From Pisaster brevispinus (taxonomy: Eukaryota; Echinodermata; Asteroidea; Forcipulatida; Asteriidae), in contig JAMKCF010000001.1 in NCBI GenBank assembly GCA_023634235.1, positions 14,890,258 through 14,954,257 of the forward strand: a stretch of 64,000 nucleotides of DNA, in the 5' to 3' direction. This document shows, in pieces, positions 9,459 through 19,474 of the stretch (the first letter of the stretch is position 1; the number at the start of each line of letters is the position of its first letter). Made by a program: the position numbers and the translations under genes. The notes beneath the pieces are model-generated. The model had not been told where the DNA came from and ran no database searches. It saw nothing but the letters and a program-made list of their open reading frames with translations.

Positions 9459-12158
9459 ATGTCTCAGGACAGCGTTGATTGGGGCCCTGAATTTACGGTC
9501 ACTCAAATAGAGAGTATAGACTCATTGGAAAACGAAGCGTCCCTTCAGAACGTGGAATGGAGCCCGGATTTTACGGCGAGTCAACTGCGGGAGATAGATC
9601 TACTGGAATCCACGGCGGTCGACCAAGTAAGTAACATAACATCAAGAACAACAACAACAACAAATAACATAAAATCAAATTGCCCCGGAAGAAACCAACG
9701 AGTGTTTTATTGTAGTAACCCTATTGTCATCATCTTTTTTATTTGCCACAGCGTCAACGGGAAGAGGAGGTCCCAGTCGAGCCAGATCTGTCGACCTGGT
9801 CAGATGATTCGGACACACCGGAGCTGCGTAGAATGGTTACGTCCCCATATCCCGGATGTTCTTTTTGGCCAGAGATTATTCCAGAAACTCCACCACCGTC
9901 TGCGGGTCCGTCGTTTGACCGGGTAAGAAAATAACTAAATCCGTTGTAAACCCCGAGCTTTTTTTTCTTTAATTTTGTTTACGAGCTAGCCAGCTTATGA
10001 CTTTTTCAAAATGGTGGCACGTGTAAACCCTTCAAGTGAGTAAGTCATGAGTAAGTAATGTTATGTATTCCTTTATTTAGTTATTTACTTATTTCTTTAT
10101 TTTTTTTTTTTTATTACAGCCCCACCAGGAAGGATGGGGTGCGGTTGTTGCGGGCAAGAAAAGACCAGCCTCTGTGAAACCAAAGAGACGCAGAACACCG
10201 GACAAGGAACTGTCGACCCGTGGTGAGAAGAGAAAGTTAGTTAATGCTAGGGCTTCCCCAATTAGAACCAAACTAAATAAAACTAGAAAGAGTAGTCTTG
10301 GCAATACTAGGTTTTCTTGTGATATCTGTGGAAAATCGTATACCCGATCCTATAATCTTAAGCGCCACAAAGAAGTTCATTCGAGGTACAGGGGCGACTG
10401 TTCCACATATGGAAAAAAGTTTACCAGTTCAGAAGGTTTAAAAAGACACATCAAAAGAAACCACTCTCGCCGACCCAAGACAAATGACGACCCCTCACAA
10501 ACCACGCCGCCTCAAGGCGCCATTCTAGCTCCCGAAGACCCAATTAAGTTTCCAATTGCACCGAATGTAGACAATAGGGATGATGAGATGTTATCTCTTT
10601 ATCGTAGTAACTGGGGTAGTATTAGGACCCATTACCTGTATGGTAGACAGACTCAAGATGTGTACAATTTACGATTGGGTCCTTCCTCTCCGCCAGTAGG
10701 GACCATCAAAGGTAGCTCCGACCGTGACGCACGGCCGGACCCGCCTCTTGCCAGAGTAGAGCTAACCAGTGGCGTGTCACTGAACGAGGGGTTAAGGGGT
10801 ATTTTTCCAACTTTGACATGTAGAGTAAAACTGAACCTGTCGTTCGGGTTTGTCTTACGAAACATAGAGACGGGAGAATTGCGTTATTTTCACTCTAGTT
10901 TTAACAACGCGCAGTTTTTACAACCACCCATCGCTGTAGCTTCGGAAGATGATTTTGAAATCTTCCTGCAAAAGATACACGACATGGACGTGCTGCAACA
11001 CGCCATGCATTCACGGCCAGACACAAAGTGGGTCCTTGCTGATATCAGTAACGTAACAATTTATGCATATAAAATGCCCTCGTTTTACATAGGTGCACCC
11101 CCGCAGCAACTACCCGATAACATCACAAACAACAGGGAATTATACAATCTAATCAGTAACCGTAACACCGGTGCGAGATACGAGGATAATTTTTGTCTGT
11201 TTAGATGTCTCGCCCTAAAACAGGGGCTTTCTTTGTACTCTCTAGAAATGCGCACCAAACACCTCGTCGATAGATACGAAGCAGAAATGAACAAGCGCCC
11301 GACAGAAGGTATCTGTTTAGACGAACTGCATCACTTTGAACGAATATTCAAAGTGAATGTCAGAGTCTTCAGCCTCGTTCGCGAAGAGTACGAGCCCGAA
11401 GAGGGCGAGTACAGAGTAGTAGCCCGCCTGGTGCGGAGGTCACTGTGTAAGCACAAAGAAATAATGAACATCAACCTGTACGCAACACATTTTTCGTACA
11501 TAAAGAAAATGGACATGTACAGCCAAGTGTTTCCCTGCCCTAAATGAAAGAAGTAGACATGTTAAAAAAAAAAAACAATTTAAACCTGCCCCTTCAGATT
11601 GGTTTCTTCGTCTACCAATACGCTAAATTGCGCATGCTCGAATTTTACTTTGACTTCCTCATGCAATTTGTCGCACCACGCGATTTTCAGATGTGTGAGA
11701 TGGACACCGATTCTGCCTACATGGCCATATCGGGTGATAGTCTCGATGACGTAATCAAGCCCGGTATGAAAGACAAATACCACCGGGAAAAGCACTTGTG
11801 GTTTCCGCGTCAGAACACACCCAAACAGTACAGTTATGATAAGAGGACCCCGGGGCTGTTCAAAGTAGAGTGGGAGGGTGAGGGTATCATTGCACTGTGT
11901 AGCAAGACGTACTTTTGTTTCGGGGCCACCGAGAAGTTCAGTTGTAAAGGTCTAAACAGACGAAATAATTAACTCACCAAAGAGAAATACATGACCGTCT
12001 TGAATACCAGATCTTCGGGTGGGGGTGTAAACAAGGGTTTCATTATGAAACACGGTGTAATGTTTACTTACGAACAGAGAAGGACTGCCCTGACCTATTT
12101 TTATCCCAAGCGAAAGGTCGAAGACGATGGGGTTTCCACAACCTTTTTAGAAATATGA
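9459..12158 (+). pseudogene. Polinton protein-primed DNA polymerase B, internally deleted
   Basis: Three phase-0 exons: 9459-9626, 9752-9922 and 10120 onward, with clean GT-AG junctions. Exon 1 carries two copies of a W-x-P-x-F-T-x-x-Q-x-x-x-I-D motif. Exon 3 has one good C2H2 finger (FSCDICGKSY...H...H) and a second lacking one cysteine. Next comes EDNFCLFRCLAL, which recalls the OTU-type DGxCLFR motif, and a conserved Polinton N-terminal region ending at FPCPK. The frame then stops at 11545-11547. Coding resumes after an A-run with the C-terminal palm (MCEMDTDSAYMA, carrying the DTD metal site). A further in-frame TAA lies at 11970-11972, and the frame closes at 12156-12158. The exonuclease and first palm motifs are missing, so the enzyme is dead. 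Confidence 0.88.
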
Positions 12159-12587
12159 GACAACATTTCCCAGTTTCCCCCGTTGTTCCCCATAAACACA
12201 TTTTAAATTGTTGTTGTTTTTAAATCTCGGACCCAGTTTATATTATTTGTAGATATATATATTGCCCATTTCAGAAATGTAATCATATTGTAAAAATAAA
12301 TAAAATCATACTTTGTAGTTAATAGTAAAGTTGTTAACTCTAAGAAGAATTTATTATGGTGTTTTCCATTTCTTAATATCATAAACAAATAAAGAGAGTA
12401 AAGTAAATAGCAAAACCGAACAACAACTCAGAGTACTGTTTCCGTCCTTCACGAGTTATGTATTTCATATCTGCTTTATAGTAAACATTCCAATCGGCAA
12501 GTAAAAAGCCGAAAAGTCATTAAAAAGAAATATACAGGTACCATTGAATAAATACGTTTAGTGAAGGGGGGAGGGGTAATGGGAGGG

Positions 12588-12835
12588 TTTTCGTTAATGG
12601 CGGGAGGGTCAAGTGAGTTCACTCATTTAATGCGGGTTGGCTTAGGTCGGGTGGGGGCGCTCTTCATTTCCGTGGGTTCTTTCACCAAGTGACGGGTCTT
12701 TCGTTAATAGCGGGAGGGTTAAGTGAGTTCAATCATTTAATGGTGAAAATTGGGTGAGGGCGCTGTTCATTTCTGTGGGGCTGAACACAACGCCGTGGTT
12801 TGGGTGTAAATTGGGTGAGGGCGCTCTTCATTCAC
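12588..12835 (+). promoter_or_regulatory. Direct repeats upstream of the ATPase/late genes
   Basis: The 0.7-kb gap between PolB and ATPase holds two copies of TCGTTAATGGCGGGAGGG-type sequence followed by AAGTGAGTTCAATCATTTAATG-like sequence (about 12592-12632 and 12710-12743). It also holds three copies of GGGTGAGGGCGCTCTTCATT (near 12649, 12752 and 12807). They end just before a TATA box. The likely role is a promoter or enhancer for the morphogenetic genes. The 12159-12587 part is AT-rich and holds AATAAA-like signals for PolB. Confidence 0.65.
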
Positions 12836-12847
12836 AGCGGTGTCGGT

Positions 12848-12855
12848 TATAAAAG
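12848..12855 (+). promoter_or_regulatory. TATA box before the Polinton ATPase
   Basis: TATAAAAG 34 bp upstream of ATG 12889, directly after the direct-repeat block. Confidence 0.6.
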
Positions 12856-12888
12856 AGTTGGGTGAACTACGATTCCTCATTTTATGCG

Positions 12889-13527
12889 ATGAGTTCGATA
12901 CTTAAACATCCCTTTACCTGCGTCATCGCGGGGCCTACCGGATCAGGAAAAACGCAGTTTGTGACGCAGTTATTGAACCCAGCGGGCGGTGATGTCATTC
13001 AACCGTCTCCGGAAAATATTTCGGGTGCTTTGGGGCTTATCAGGATGCTTATGACCGGTTGTCCAACACCGTCCCCGACATTCGTTTTGTGGAGGGATTT
13101 CCCGACGACCTTCTTACCTCCTTGGATCGAACGAAGAGAAACCTGGTTGTGATCGACGACCTCATGTCGGACGCGGGTAATAAAAATTACCGAACTTTTC
13201 ACAAAGGGCAGTCATCACCACAATCTGTCTGTTATACTCATACTGCAGAATCTGTTTTATCGGGGTAAAGAAATGCGCACAATCAGTCTGAACGCGCATT
13301 ACATGGTACTCTTTAAAAAACCCAGAGATGCTTCACAGATCACGCACTTGGCACGCCAGATGTATCCTAACAAACCCAAATTCATGGTCGAGGCCTATCG
13401 CGACGCGACGAGTTCCCCCTACTCGCATCTCTTTGTGGACTTGAAACCGGACATCGAGGAGCACATGCGTCTCAGATCTAACATATTCCAGGGTGAATAC
13501 CCCACAGTTTACGTTCCGAAGGTATAA
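12889..13527 (+). pseudogene. FtsK/HerA-type genome-packaging ATPase (A32-like), frameshifted
   Basis: The ATPase that would pump DNA into the capsid. The Walker A motif AGPTGSGKT is near residue 18 and Walker B is in NLVVIDDLMS. Coding follows three frames: 12889 to about 13025, then a frame including 13059-13213, then one that includes LSVILILQNLF and runs through 13273-13527. Each switch restores family-like sequence, so there are two frameshifts and no obvious loss of sequence. The start is the ATG of MSSILKH. The stop at 13525-13527 overlaps the next TATA box. Confidence 0.88.
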
Positions 13528-13530
13528 AAT
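13523..13530 (+). promoter_or_regulatory. TATA box overlapping ATPase stop
   Basis: TATAAAAT overlaps the ATPase stop codon and lies 36 bp before ATG 13566, suggesting a separate promoter for the following small genes. Confidence 0.55.
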
Positions 13531-13565
13531 AGTGCCACTCCCGCGGTGGAGTTTCATTTGTAAAG

Positions 13566-13890
13566 ATGTCTCGTCGCGTGCACAAGCACGCTCCCTACCT
13601 TCACGTATTGGCAACGGGTTCCAAAAAACAGCGCCAGGGTGATTGACGGAGCCGGCAAAAACCTCATAACCTGTGTCTGTGAGTGCGCCTTCAACGTTTT
13701 AAACGGTAACGTTTCCCTGACAGCCGCCGAGAGAACCAAACTGAGAAGACACGGGCGAGAACTGAGAGAGCTGACCAACCGGAGGACGAGCCTGCAGAAA
13801 AAGAAGAAAGCTTTAACACAGAAGGGAGGTTTATTTGGTGCACTGCTGACACCGGTGTTGAGCGCTCTGGGTGGACTGCTATTCAAGTAA
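13566..13890 (+). pseudogene. Small Polinton protein with Gly-rich hydrophobic C-terminus
   Basis: A protein of about 107 residues starting MSRRVHKHAPYLHVL, shifted by one base near 13638, then ICxxCF-like and basic helical sequence (AAERTKLRRHGRELREL). It ends GGLFGALLTPVLSALGGLLF. A basic helical body with a glycine-rich hydrophobic tail is usual for a small conserved Polinton protein at this place, between ATPase and integrase. The role is unknown; the tail suggests membrane or capsid interaction (inference). One frameshift, otherwise complete. Confidence 0.7.
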
Positions 13891-13895
13891 ACGTG

Positions 13896-14423
13896 ATGGA
13901 GCACGCTAAGAAAATGGTGCTTGTACCGCAAGACACTCTCGCGAGAATGCAGGCGTCTAGACGATTGGAGCAAACACCGATCACCCGCGTCGTGCACGGT
14001 TTGGACAACGACCTGAGAAAGTTGCTGGAAAGACAGGATCTGTCGGAGGGTGATAAGATCAAGCTTTACCAACAGGCCCTTCAGAGGTATATTGCACTGA
14101 ACAAGCACAGGACAGCTCCCCTGTCTATGACCCTCAAGGACGAACATACCACCAATTTGGATGGACCTCCCACGTTGAAGAAGGACCTACCGATCGAAAC
14201 AACCGAGACAAAACCGTCACTCGGAGTGGCCTTGAAGGAAGAGGTAGGCGACGACGAAGACGTAAACTACGAAGGATTATCTCAGTTGTTCGCGCCCGCT
14301 TCCCATCTTCCGGCCAAGAAAAAGAAACTATCTTTGTTTGCAGCCGAGACCGCTCTACCGGCCAAGAAGAGGAAAAGTAAACGACGACATTCGACCAGGA
14401 AACAAAAGTGGACGGCGTTATAA
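13896..14423 (+). CDS. Conserved Polinton protein of unknown function, C-terminally short
   Basis: 175 residues starting MEHAKKMVLVPQDTLARM. A helical N-terminal half (LRKLLERQDLSEGDKIKLYQQALQRYI) is followed by an acidic linker (EEVGDDEDVNYEG) and a lysine/arginine-rich tail (AKKKKLSLF, AKKRKSKRRH) with nuclear-localisation character. The N-terminal helical block recurs in Polinton proteins at this locus. Relatives usually carry a further C-terminal part, so this copy may be truncated. It follows the preceding gene by 5 bp. The function is not known to me. Confidence 0.7.
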   Translation: MEHAKKMVLVPQDTLARMQASRRLEQTPITRVVHGLDNDLRKLLERQDLSEGDKIKLYQQALQRYIALNKHRTAPLSMTLKDEHTTNLDGPPTLKKDLPIETTETKPSLGVALKEEVGDDEDVNYEGLSQLFAPASHLPAKKKKLSLFAAETALPAKKRKSKRRHSTRKQKWTAL

Positions 14424-14573
14424 ACCAAGCACCGGCCCTCTGATCCTTCATTACAAGTCCGGCTTTCGCCATGGAGTGTTGTCCTCCTAAACCAGAGTGC
14501 GCACCGCAAAACATACTGAAAAAACTCCGCTGCTTGTGGGTGTGTTGCAACAGCGGAGGAGTACCTAAAGAAG

Positions 14574-15547
14574 ATGTATTACGACACAAACAATCCTTCT
14601 GGTTTCGGTGGTGTGGATGCTGTCTACCGCGCGGTTCAAAAAGACGGAGTGGACATCAGCAGGAAACAGGTCATTAGATGGTTGCGCCAACAACCTACTT
14701 ATACGCTACATAAGCCCATCCGGAGACGTTTCAAACGAAATTGGGTCATCGTGGGTGGTATCGATCATCAGTGGCAGGCGGATCTGGTACAATGACGGCC
14801 GCAGATTTTTACTGACGTGCATCGACATATTCTCCAAGTTCGCCTGGGTCGTTCCCCTCAGGGATAAAACGGGGACGTCGCTAATAAAAGCCTTCGAACG
14901 TATTTTACGGGATGGGCGTAAACCACGCGCGCTCCAGACGGACAAAGGTTCTGAGTTTACAAACCGCAAATTTCAGAATTTCTTGACAAAGAATAACATT
15001 GAATTCTTTACCACTCAAAACGAAACAAAAGCCAGCGTGGTGGAGAGGTTCAACAGGACCCTTAAAACAAAAATGTGGAAATACTTCACTGCCCAAAACA
15101 CCTACGCCTATGCTACCGTATTACCGAAGCTGGTGTCTGCCTACAACCGCTCGTTTCACAACCGCTCGTTTGTACGGCACCCCCAACGATGAACGGTCCA
15201 CCGTCACAACCTTCAAGTTTAACGTGGGGGATACGGTTCGCATAAGTATGGCAGCGAGAACGTTTAGTAAGGGTTATCTCCCAAACTGGACCACCAAAAT
15301 TTTTACCATCCGCGATAGAATTCCACGGGACCCTCCAGTGTACATGTTGACAGATGACGACGGCGAAGAAGTGAAGGGCACGTTTTACGAACAAGAACTG
15401 CAAAGAGTGGACAAAAAGGACGACATGTACGAAGTAGAGAAGGTGTTACGCACTAGAAAGCGTCGTGGTGTGGCGGAATATTTTGTGAAGTGGCTCGGTT
15501 ATCCCGACAAGTTCAACAGCTGGGTGAGGGGACTAGTCGGTATATAA
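14574..15547 (+). pseudogene. Polinton retroviral-type integrase with C-terminal chromodomain
   Basis: DDE integrase that would insert the element. Three frames cover it. 14574-14795 gives the N-terminal part and the first aspartate (HQWQADLV). About 14800-15192 gives RFLLTCIDIFSKFAWVVPL, the second aspartate (ALQTDKGSEF) and the glutamate (SVVERFNRTLK). About 15170-15547 gives the C-terminal part with FKFNVGDTVRI and a chromodomain (YEVEKVLRTRKR then YFVKWLGYP and FNSWV). Two frameshifts lie near 14793 and 15170, the latter with a small deletion, and the last chromodomain residues are missing. All three catalytic residues survive. The chromodomain may bias insertion to methylated-histone chromatin (known for the family, inferred here). 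Confidence 0.9.
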
Positions 15548-15614
15548 TACGCGACTTACGAACAACCGGTCAACACTTGACGTGTAAGACGACCTCGAGA
15601 TAGATTCCTTTTAC

Positions 15615-16316
15615 ATGACGCTTCCCAGCAACAGCAGCATTGATACTTACCCGGACAACGCGCTGAGTCACTACAGCGTGAACTTACCCTCTGCTCTGTC
15701 GTTCGATGGGGCGTGGGAGGTGTGTCTCGCCGAGATAAGTTACCCGCGAAGGTGGCTCAACATCGTAGAGGGTCACAACCACGTATACTGCAACGCCGAA
15801 GAGACTGAAGGAGGCGTACATCTTCACACCATTCCAGAGGGTTTTTACCAGACACCGGATGAATTACTCTCAAAGATTACACCCTCGATCGAACACGGCG
15901 ACACAATACGCATCAAGTACAACAAGTACCTTCAAAAAGTGATCGTCAGAACGGCCGACGGTGTCAGCATTACTTTCATAGAGCGTCTGGGTCAATTGTT
16001 TGGATTTAACAAGGCTATGTCCATCACCGGTATAGAGAAAGCACCCCGCGTCGTGGAAATGAAGCAAATCCACAGCCTGTTTGTGTACACCGACATCATC
16101 GAATACAACATCGTCGGGGACACGAGAGCACCTCTTCTACGAAATGTGGGCGTGGAAGGCGAATATGGGGATAGCGTAACAAAGACGTACGACAGTCCGC
16201 ATTACGTTCCCCTGAAACAGAAATTCATCAGCACCATCAAGATAAATATAAGGGACGACGTGGGCGATTATATCCCATTCGTCGGCGGGAAGGTCATAGT
16301 GAAACTACATTTTTAG
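15615..16316 (+). CDS. Polinton minor capsid (penton-like) protein
   Basis: Intact 233-residue ORF with the Polinton minor-capsid signature near the N-terminus (SSIDTYPDNALSHYSVNLP, LAEISYPRRW) and the C-terminal IPFVGGKVIVKLHF. The family folds as a single jelly roll and forms the capsid vertices. The TATA-like TATATAATA at 15540-15548, 65 bp upstream, overlaps the end of integrase. The start is the first ATG, at 15615. It is one of the few undamaged genes here and is followed 32 bp later by the pX-like gene. Confidence 0.88.
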   Translation: MTLPSNSSIDTYPDNALSHYSVNLPSALSFDGAWEVCLAEISYPRRWLNIVEGHNHVYCNAEETEGGVHLHTIPEGFYQTPDELLSKITPSIEHGDTIRIKYNKYLQKVIVRTADGVSITFIERLGQLFGFNKAMSITGIEKAPRVVEMKQIHSLFVYTDIIEYNIVGDTRAPLLRNVGVEGEYGDSVTKTYDSPHYVPLKQKFISTIKINIRDDVGDYIPFVGGKVIVKLHF

Positions 16317-16348
16317 AAAGCTCTTTAGGCGGGCTCTTCCGAACGGCC

Positions 16349-16627
16349 ATGCCCCTGATCAAGCAGGGGGCCAAAACTTTTGGCCGTCAAACCCTCCGGA
16401 CCGGCATGGGAATCGCGCAAGACGCCCTGGAAGGAAAGAATATAAAAACGGCAGCGCAGTCAAGACTCAAACAGACTGGCCGTCGTATAACTAGGCGGGT
16501 GATTCAGAATGTGGATTCCCGACAGACCCGACCGGTTAGACGGAATATAACAAGAAAACACACTTTGAAAAGAGCCACTTCTACATCTGGGAAGCGACCG
16601 AGACGATCACTCGATATCTTTGATTAG
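16349..16627 (+). CDS. Basic pX-like Polinton virion protein
   Basis: 92 residues, strongly basic (RRITRRVIQ, RRNITRKHTLKR, GKRPRRSL), with an N-terminal PLIKQGAKTFGRQTLRTGMG block typical of the adenovirus pX-like protein encoded between minor and major capsid genes in Polintons and adintoviruses. The likely role is DNA condensation or capsid interior. The frame is open upstream of the ATG, and the sequence encoding GGLFRTA just before it suggests the true N-terminus may be slightly longer. Confidence 0.75.
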   Translation: MPLIKQGAKTFGRQTLRTGMGIAQDALEGKNIKTAAQSRLKQTGRRITRRVIQNVDSRQTRPVRRNITRKHTLKRATSTSGKRPRRSLDIFD

Positions 16628-16651
16628 CCGCTCCGAGACTACCACTCCACC

Positions 16652-17903
16652 ATGGCACTGCTACACGACCACTCCGAAGAGTGCACAAAGAGTGAACTCG
16701 ATCTCTTTTCTCTACCGCCCACCCAGACTAGCGTAGAAAAGGGCCAGTATGTGGAGTACCTTCCCAGACTCAACTCTACGTCAAGGTGAAGGTGACTAAG
16801 GGCAACGGCGGCGACCTGGCCGACACGACGTGGTCGGTCCGTGCAATCTGTTTTTACATACCCTTTTCAGCCAAGTGGACGTGACCCTGAATGAGCGACT
16901 GATTTCCGCCTCCACTCCCACGTACCCGTACAGGGCCATGATCGAGACGCTGCTCAGTTACGACAAAGGAGCCAAGGCATCTCAGCTGACGGCTTCGGGT
17001 TGGTCTAAGGATTCTGCCGGTAAGATGGATAACGTCAACTGCACGGCCGGTGATGCAGAAACAAACGTGGGCTTGAAAAACAGACGTAAACGAATCCTGA
17101 ACAGTCGAATCGTAGACCTGATCGGGCCCATTCACGGAGATTTGTAGTTCCAGGACAAACACTTAATCAACGGAGTTGATCTGAAAATAAAACTGATTCC
17201 CAGCAGCGACGCCTTTTGCCTCATGGCTTCCGGGGACGCCCCCGCCTTCAAGATAAAGATTGTGGACGCGTCGTTGTTTGTGCGAAGGGTAACTGTCAGC
17301 TCCGCGGTGATGCTCGGACACATCAAAGCTCTGGAAAAAGGGACCGCCAAGTATCCCCTCCGACGCGTCGTCTGTAAAATGATGTCCGTACCAAGGGGAA
17401 ACCTAACACTCACTCAGGATCACGTGTTCTTGGGCCAGCTACCCAACAGAATCGTGGGCTGCGTGTCCAACGCCGCCTTCAACGGGTCGTACTCCAAAAA
17501 CCCGTTCAACTTCCAGCATTTTAACGCCAACTACCTGTCGGTGCTCGTCAACGGCGAACAGATCCCCCACACGCCTCTGAAACCGGATTTCGCCAAAGGA
17601 AGGAAGAACTGCGTCAGAGCCTATCACACGCTGTTCTCCGGCATGGATAAAATGTACATGAACGAAGGCAACGACATCAGTCTGAGCGACTACCCCGACG
17701 GGTATACACTGTACGCCTTCGACCTGACCCCCGACTTGGCATGCGGCGGACACTTCAGCTTGGTGAAGCACGAAAACCTTCGTCTGGACATGCACTTTGC
17801 CTCGCCCCTCGAGGAGACCATCAACGTCATCTACTACGCCGAGTTCAACAACATCTTGGAGATTGATCAAGCTCGTAACATCATTTTCGACTACAACAGC
17901 TAG
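16652..17903 (+). pseudogene. Polinton major capsid protein (double jelly roll), broken
   Basis: Starts MALLHDHSEECTKSELDLF, the family's usual beginning. After about 40 codons there is a deletion and frame change. A short piece (QLYVKVKVTK) follows in a second frame, then from about 16830 a third frame gives NLFLHTLFSQVDVTLNERLI and continues to 17903, interrupted by one in-frame TAG at 17145-17147. The C-terminal part includes ALEKGTAKYP, KNPFNFQHFN and LYAFDLTPDL, all typical. About 415 residues are represented. At least two indels and one nonsense codon make it non-functional. Confidence 0.92.
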
Positions 17904-17914
17904 TCGGAACGATC

Positions 17915-18910
17915 ATGGACACCGGCGAGATAACGTCGATCTTAAAGAGAGACCGCTGTACCCATCAAGTCTTCAGGGGAGTGTTTGCGAGTGACAGATT
18001 ACCGAGGCACCATCTCCCGCATCCCAGCGCCGTCGTAGTCAATACGGATCCTTCAACCAAGCCGGGCCAGCACTGGGTGGCCATTTACATCACCAGGGAC
18101 GGCGTGGGAGAATATTTGGTAGCGTGTTCTTGCGTTATATAAATATATATGAAAGGACATTATAAAAACTAAATTGAAGCTTGGCTGCGTTGCCTTTTTA
18201 CAAATAACTAAGAAGGGGGCAACACTGTGCCGGATTTGTTACAACGCAGGTCGAATTAATTGGCTTGTAACTGCGGTGGGCCTATTGGCTGTATACTACT
18301 GCCAGGCGGCACACCACAGCAACAAGAAATTTAAGAAAGTAATACTAATAGCAAATGATAAATTGAAGCCTAGGTTATTAACATACGTACGCTCTGGTGC
18401 TGGCTGGGCTGTATCCTCGTCCAGGGTCGAAAAGGTATATGTGAGCGCGGAGTGAATGTGCAGTGAAGTTTTATATACGCGTGCGTGTGTGGAGTTGGAG
18501 AAACGCACCTGGCGTTGCGTAACAAAAGGAATGCTTGAGAGCCGCCTGGGCGATTTTAATGGAACAAAGAAAAATATTTAAGGACTACTACAAATACTTT
18601 GATTCTTACGGACAACCCCCGAGCCTGTCGCCTATTACAACTTTTCTCAAAAAGAACACACGTCAGATTGTACATAATCGTATAAGTCTACAGGGCCCAC
18701 TGTCGGCTGTATGCGGCATATTCTCTGTTTTTCCTATTACACCGTTGTCGAGATGTCGACATGGGCAGCATCGTCGGGTTTTTCTCGACCGATAAACATG
18801 AAAATGATATTGCGGTAAATGAGTTTATCAGAAAACACTTTCCAGGCGTCAACACAAAGGTGTATGACTTGTCTTTTGTCACCGGTCAAATTTCAAAGCC
18901 CTTTTTATAA
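17915..18910 (+). pseudogene. Adenain-like cysteine protease split by an insertion
   Basis: The maturation protease of the element. The 5' part (17915 to about 18119) encodes the catalytic histidine in GQHWVAIYIT and ends at GEYL. The 3' part resumes at about 18596 with YFDSYGQPP (usual acidic residue and following turn), then a catalytic-cysteine region (SAVCG) with a frameshift directly after it, and runs to a TAA at 18908-18910. About 475 bp of foreign DNA separates the halves. Without the insertion the order is that of adenovirus-type protease (His, Asp, Cys). Confidence 0.88.
18120..18595. mobile_element. ~475-bp insertion inside the protease gene
   Basis: Foreign sequence between the codons for GEY and FDSYG. 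The flanks read AATATTTG on the left and AATACTTTG on the right, a possible but imperfect target duplication. It contains an open frame of 93 codons (18174-18455) with no recognisable motif and a TATA-like TTATATAAATATA near its left end. I found no convincing terminal inverted repeats. Confidence 0.6.
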
Positions 18911-19068
18911 AATGAGGGGGGGGGGGGTGGGGGTGTTCTTTATTCATGTTTGATAACCGTATGGCCCATTTACACGTAGATTAATTTTGTGGGGATGGTA
19001 TTTACTTTAATTTTATTTGATAATTATAGCGAGTTGTGGCGGTAATGTTTATGACGTTTTGTTTACTT

Positions 19069-19074
19069 AATAAA
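19069..19074 (+). terminator. Polyadenylation signal for the plus-strand Polinton genes
   Basis: AATAAA about 160 bp after the protease stop, in AT-rich DNA. It faces a minus-strand signal at 19312-19317, so the convergent transcription units end in this gap. Confidence 0.6.
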
Positions 19075-19311
19075 GTCTTTGAACACGGATATAATACATC
19101 TATTGTGTTTGTTTGTTGGTTTGTTGTCCCGTTGTCTCCGCAGCCCCTTTTCACATTTTGCAGATGACACACTCAACCCGACCCTTTAAATCGTAAGTAC
19201 GTTTCATTTATCCTTATGACTGTTAATTAAAGATACGGACCCTTTAGAAAACAATAAGCATAAAACAATAAGACGCTGGATACGGTACATTTACTTTCTT
19301 TTTAAAACTTC

Positions 19312-19317
19312 TTTATT
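19312..19317 (-). terminator. Polyadenylation signal for the minus-strand Polinton genes
   Basis: TTTATT on the plus strand, so AATAAA on the minus strand, 158 bp after the stop of the 19475-19927 gene. Confidence 0.6.
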
Positions 19318-19474
19318 GATAACAATTGTGCGGTCGATACAATTCCAATTACTTTTTTTTAACACAAGCTTTAATGACAACAACTATACGGTCTTACAAT
19401 TCCGATTACTTTTTTTAACATATGAAAGAAACAAACGAGGAAAGGCGTAGTTATAGTTACTCCGATCCTTTTAA

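Noticed and set aside
14471..14677. ORF upstream of the Polinton integrase (MECCPPKPEC...)
   Set aside because: It overlaps the integrase N-terminus in a different frame, and the integrase frame has family-like sequence.
18174..18455. 93-codon ORF as a Polinton gene
   Set aside because: It lies in the insertion that splits the protease and is not part of the ancestral element; no homology recognised.
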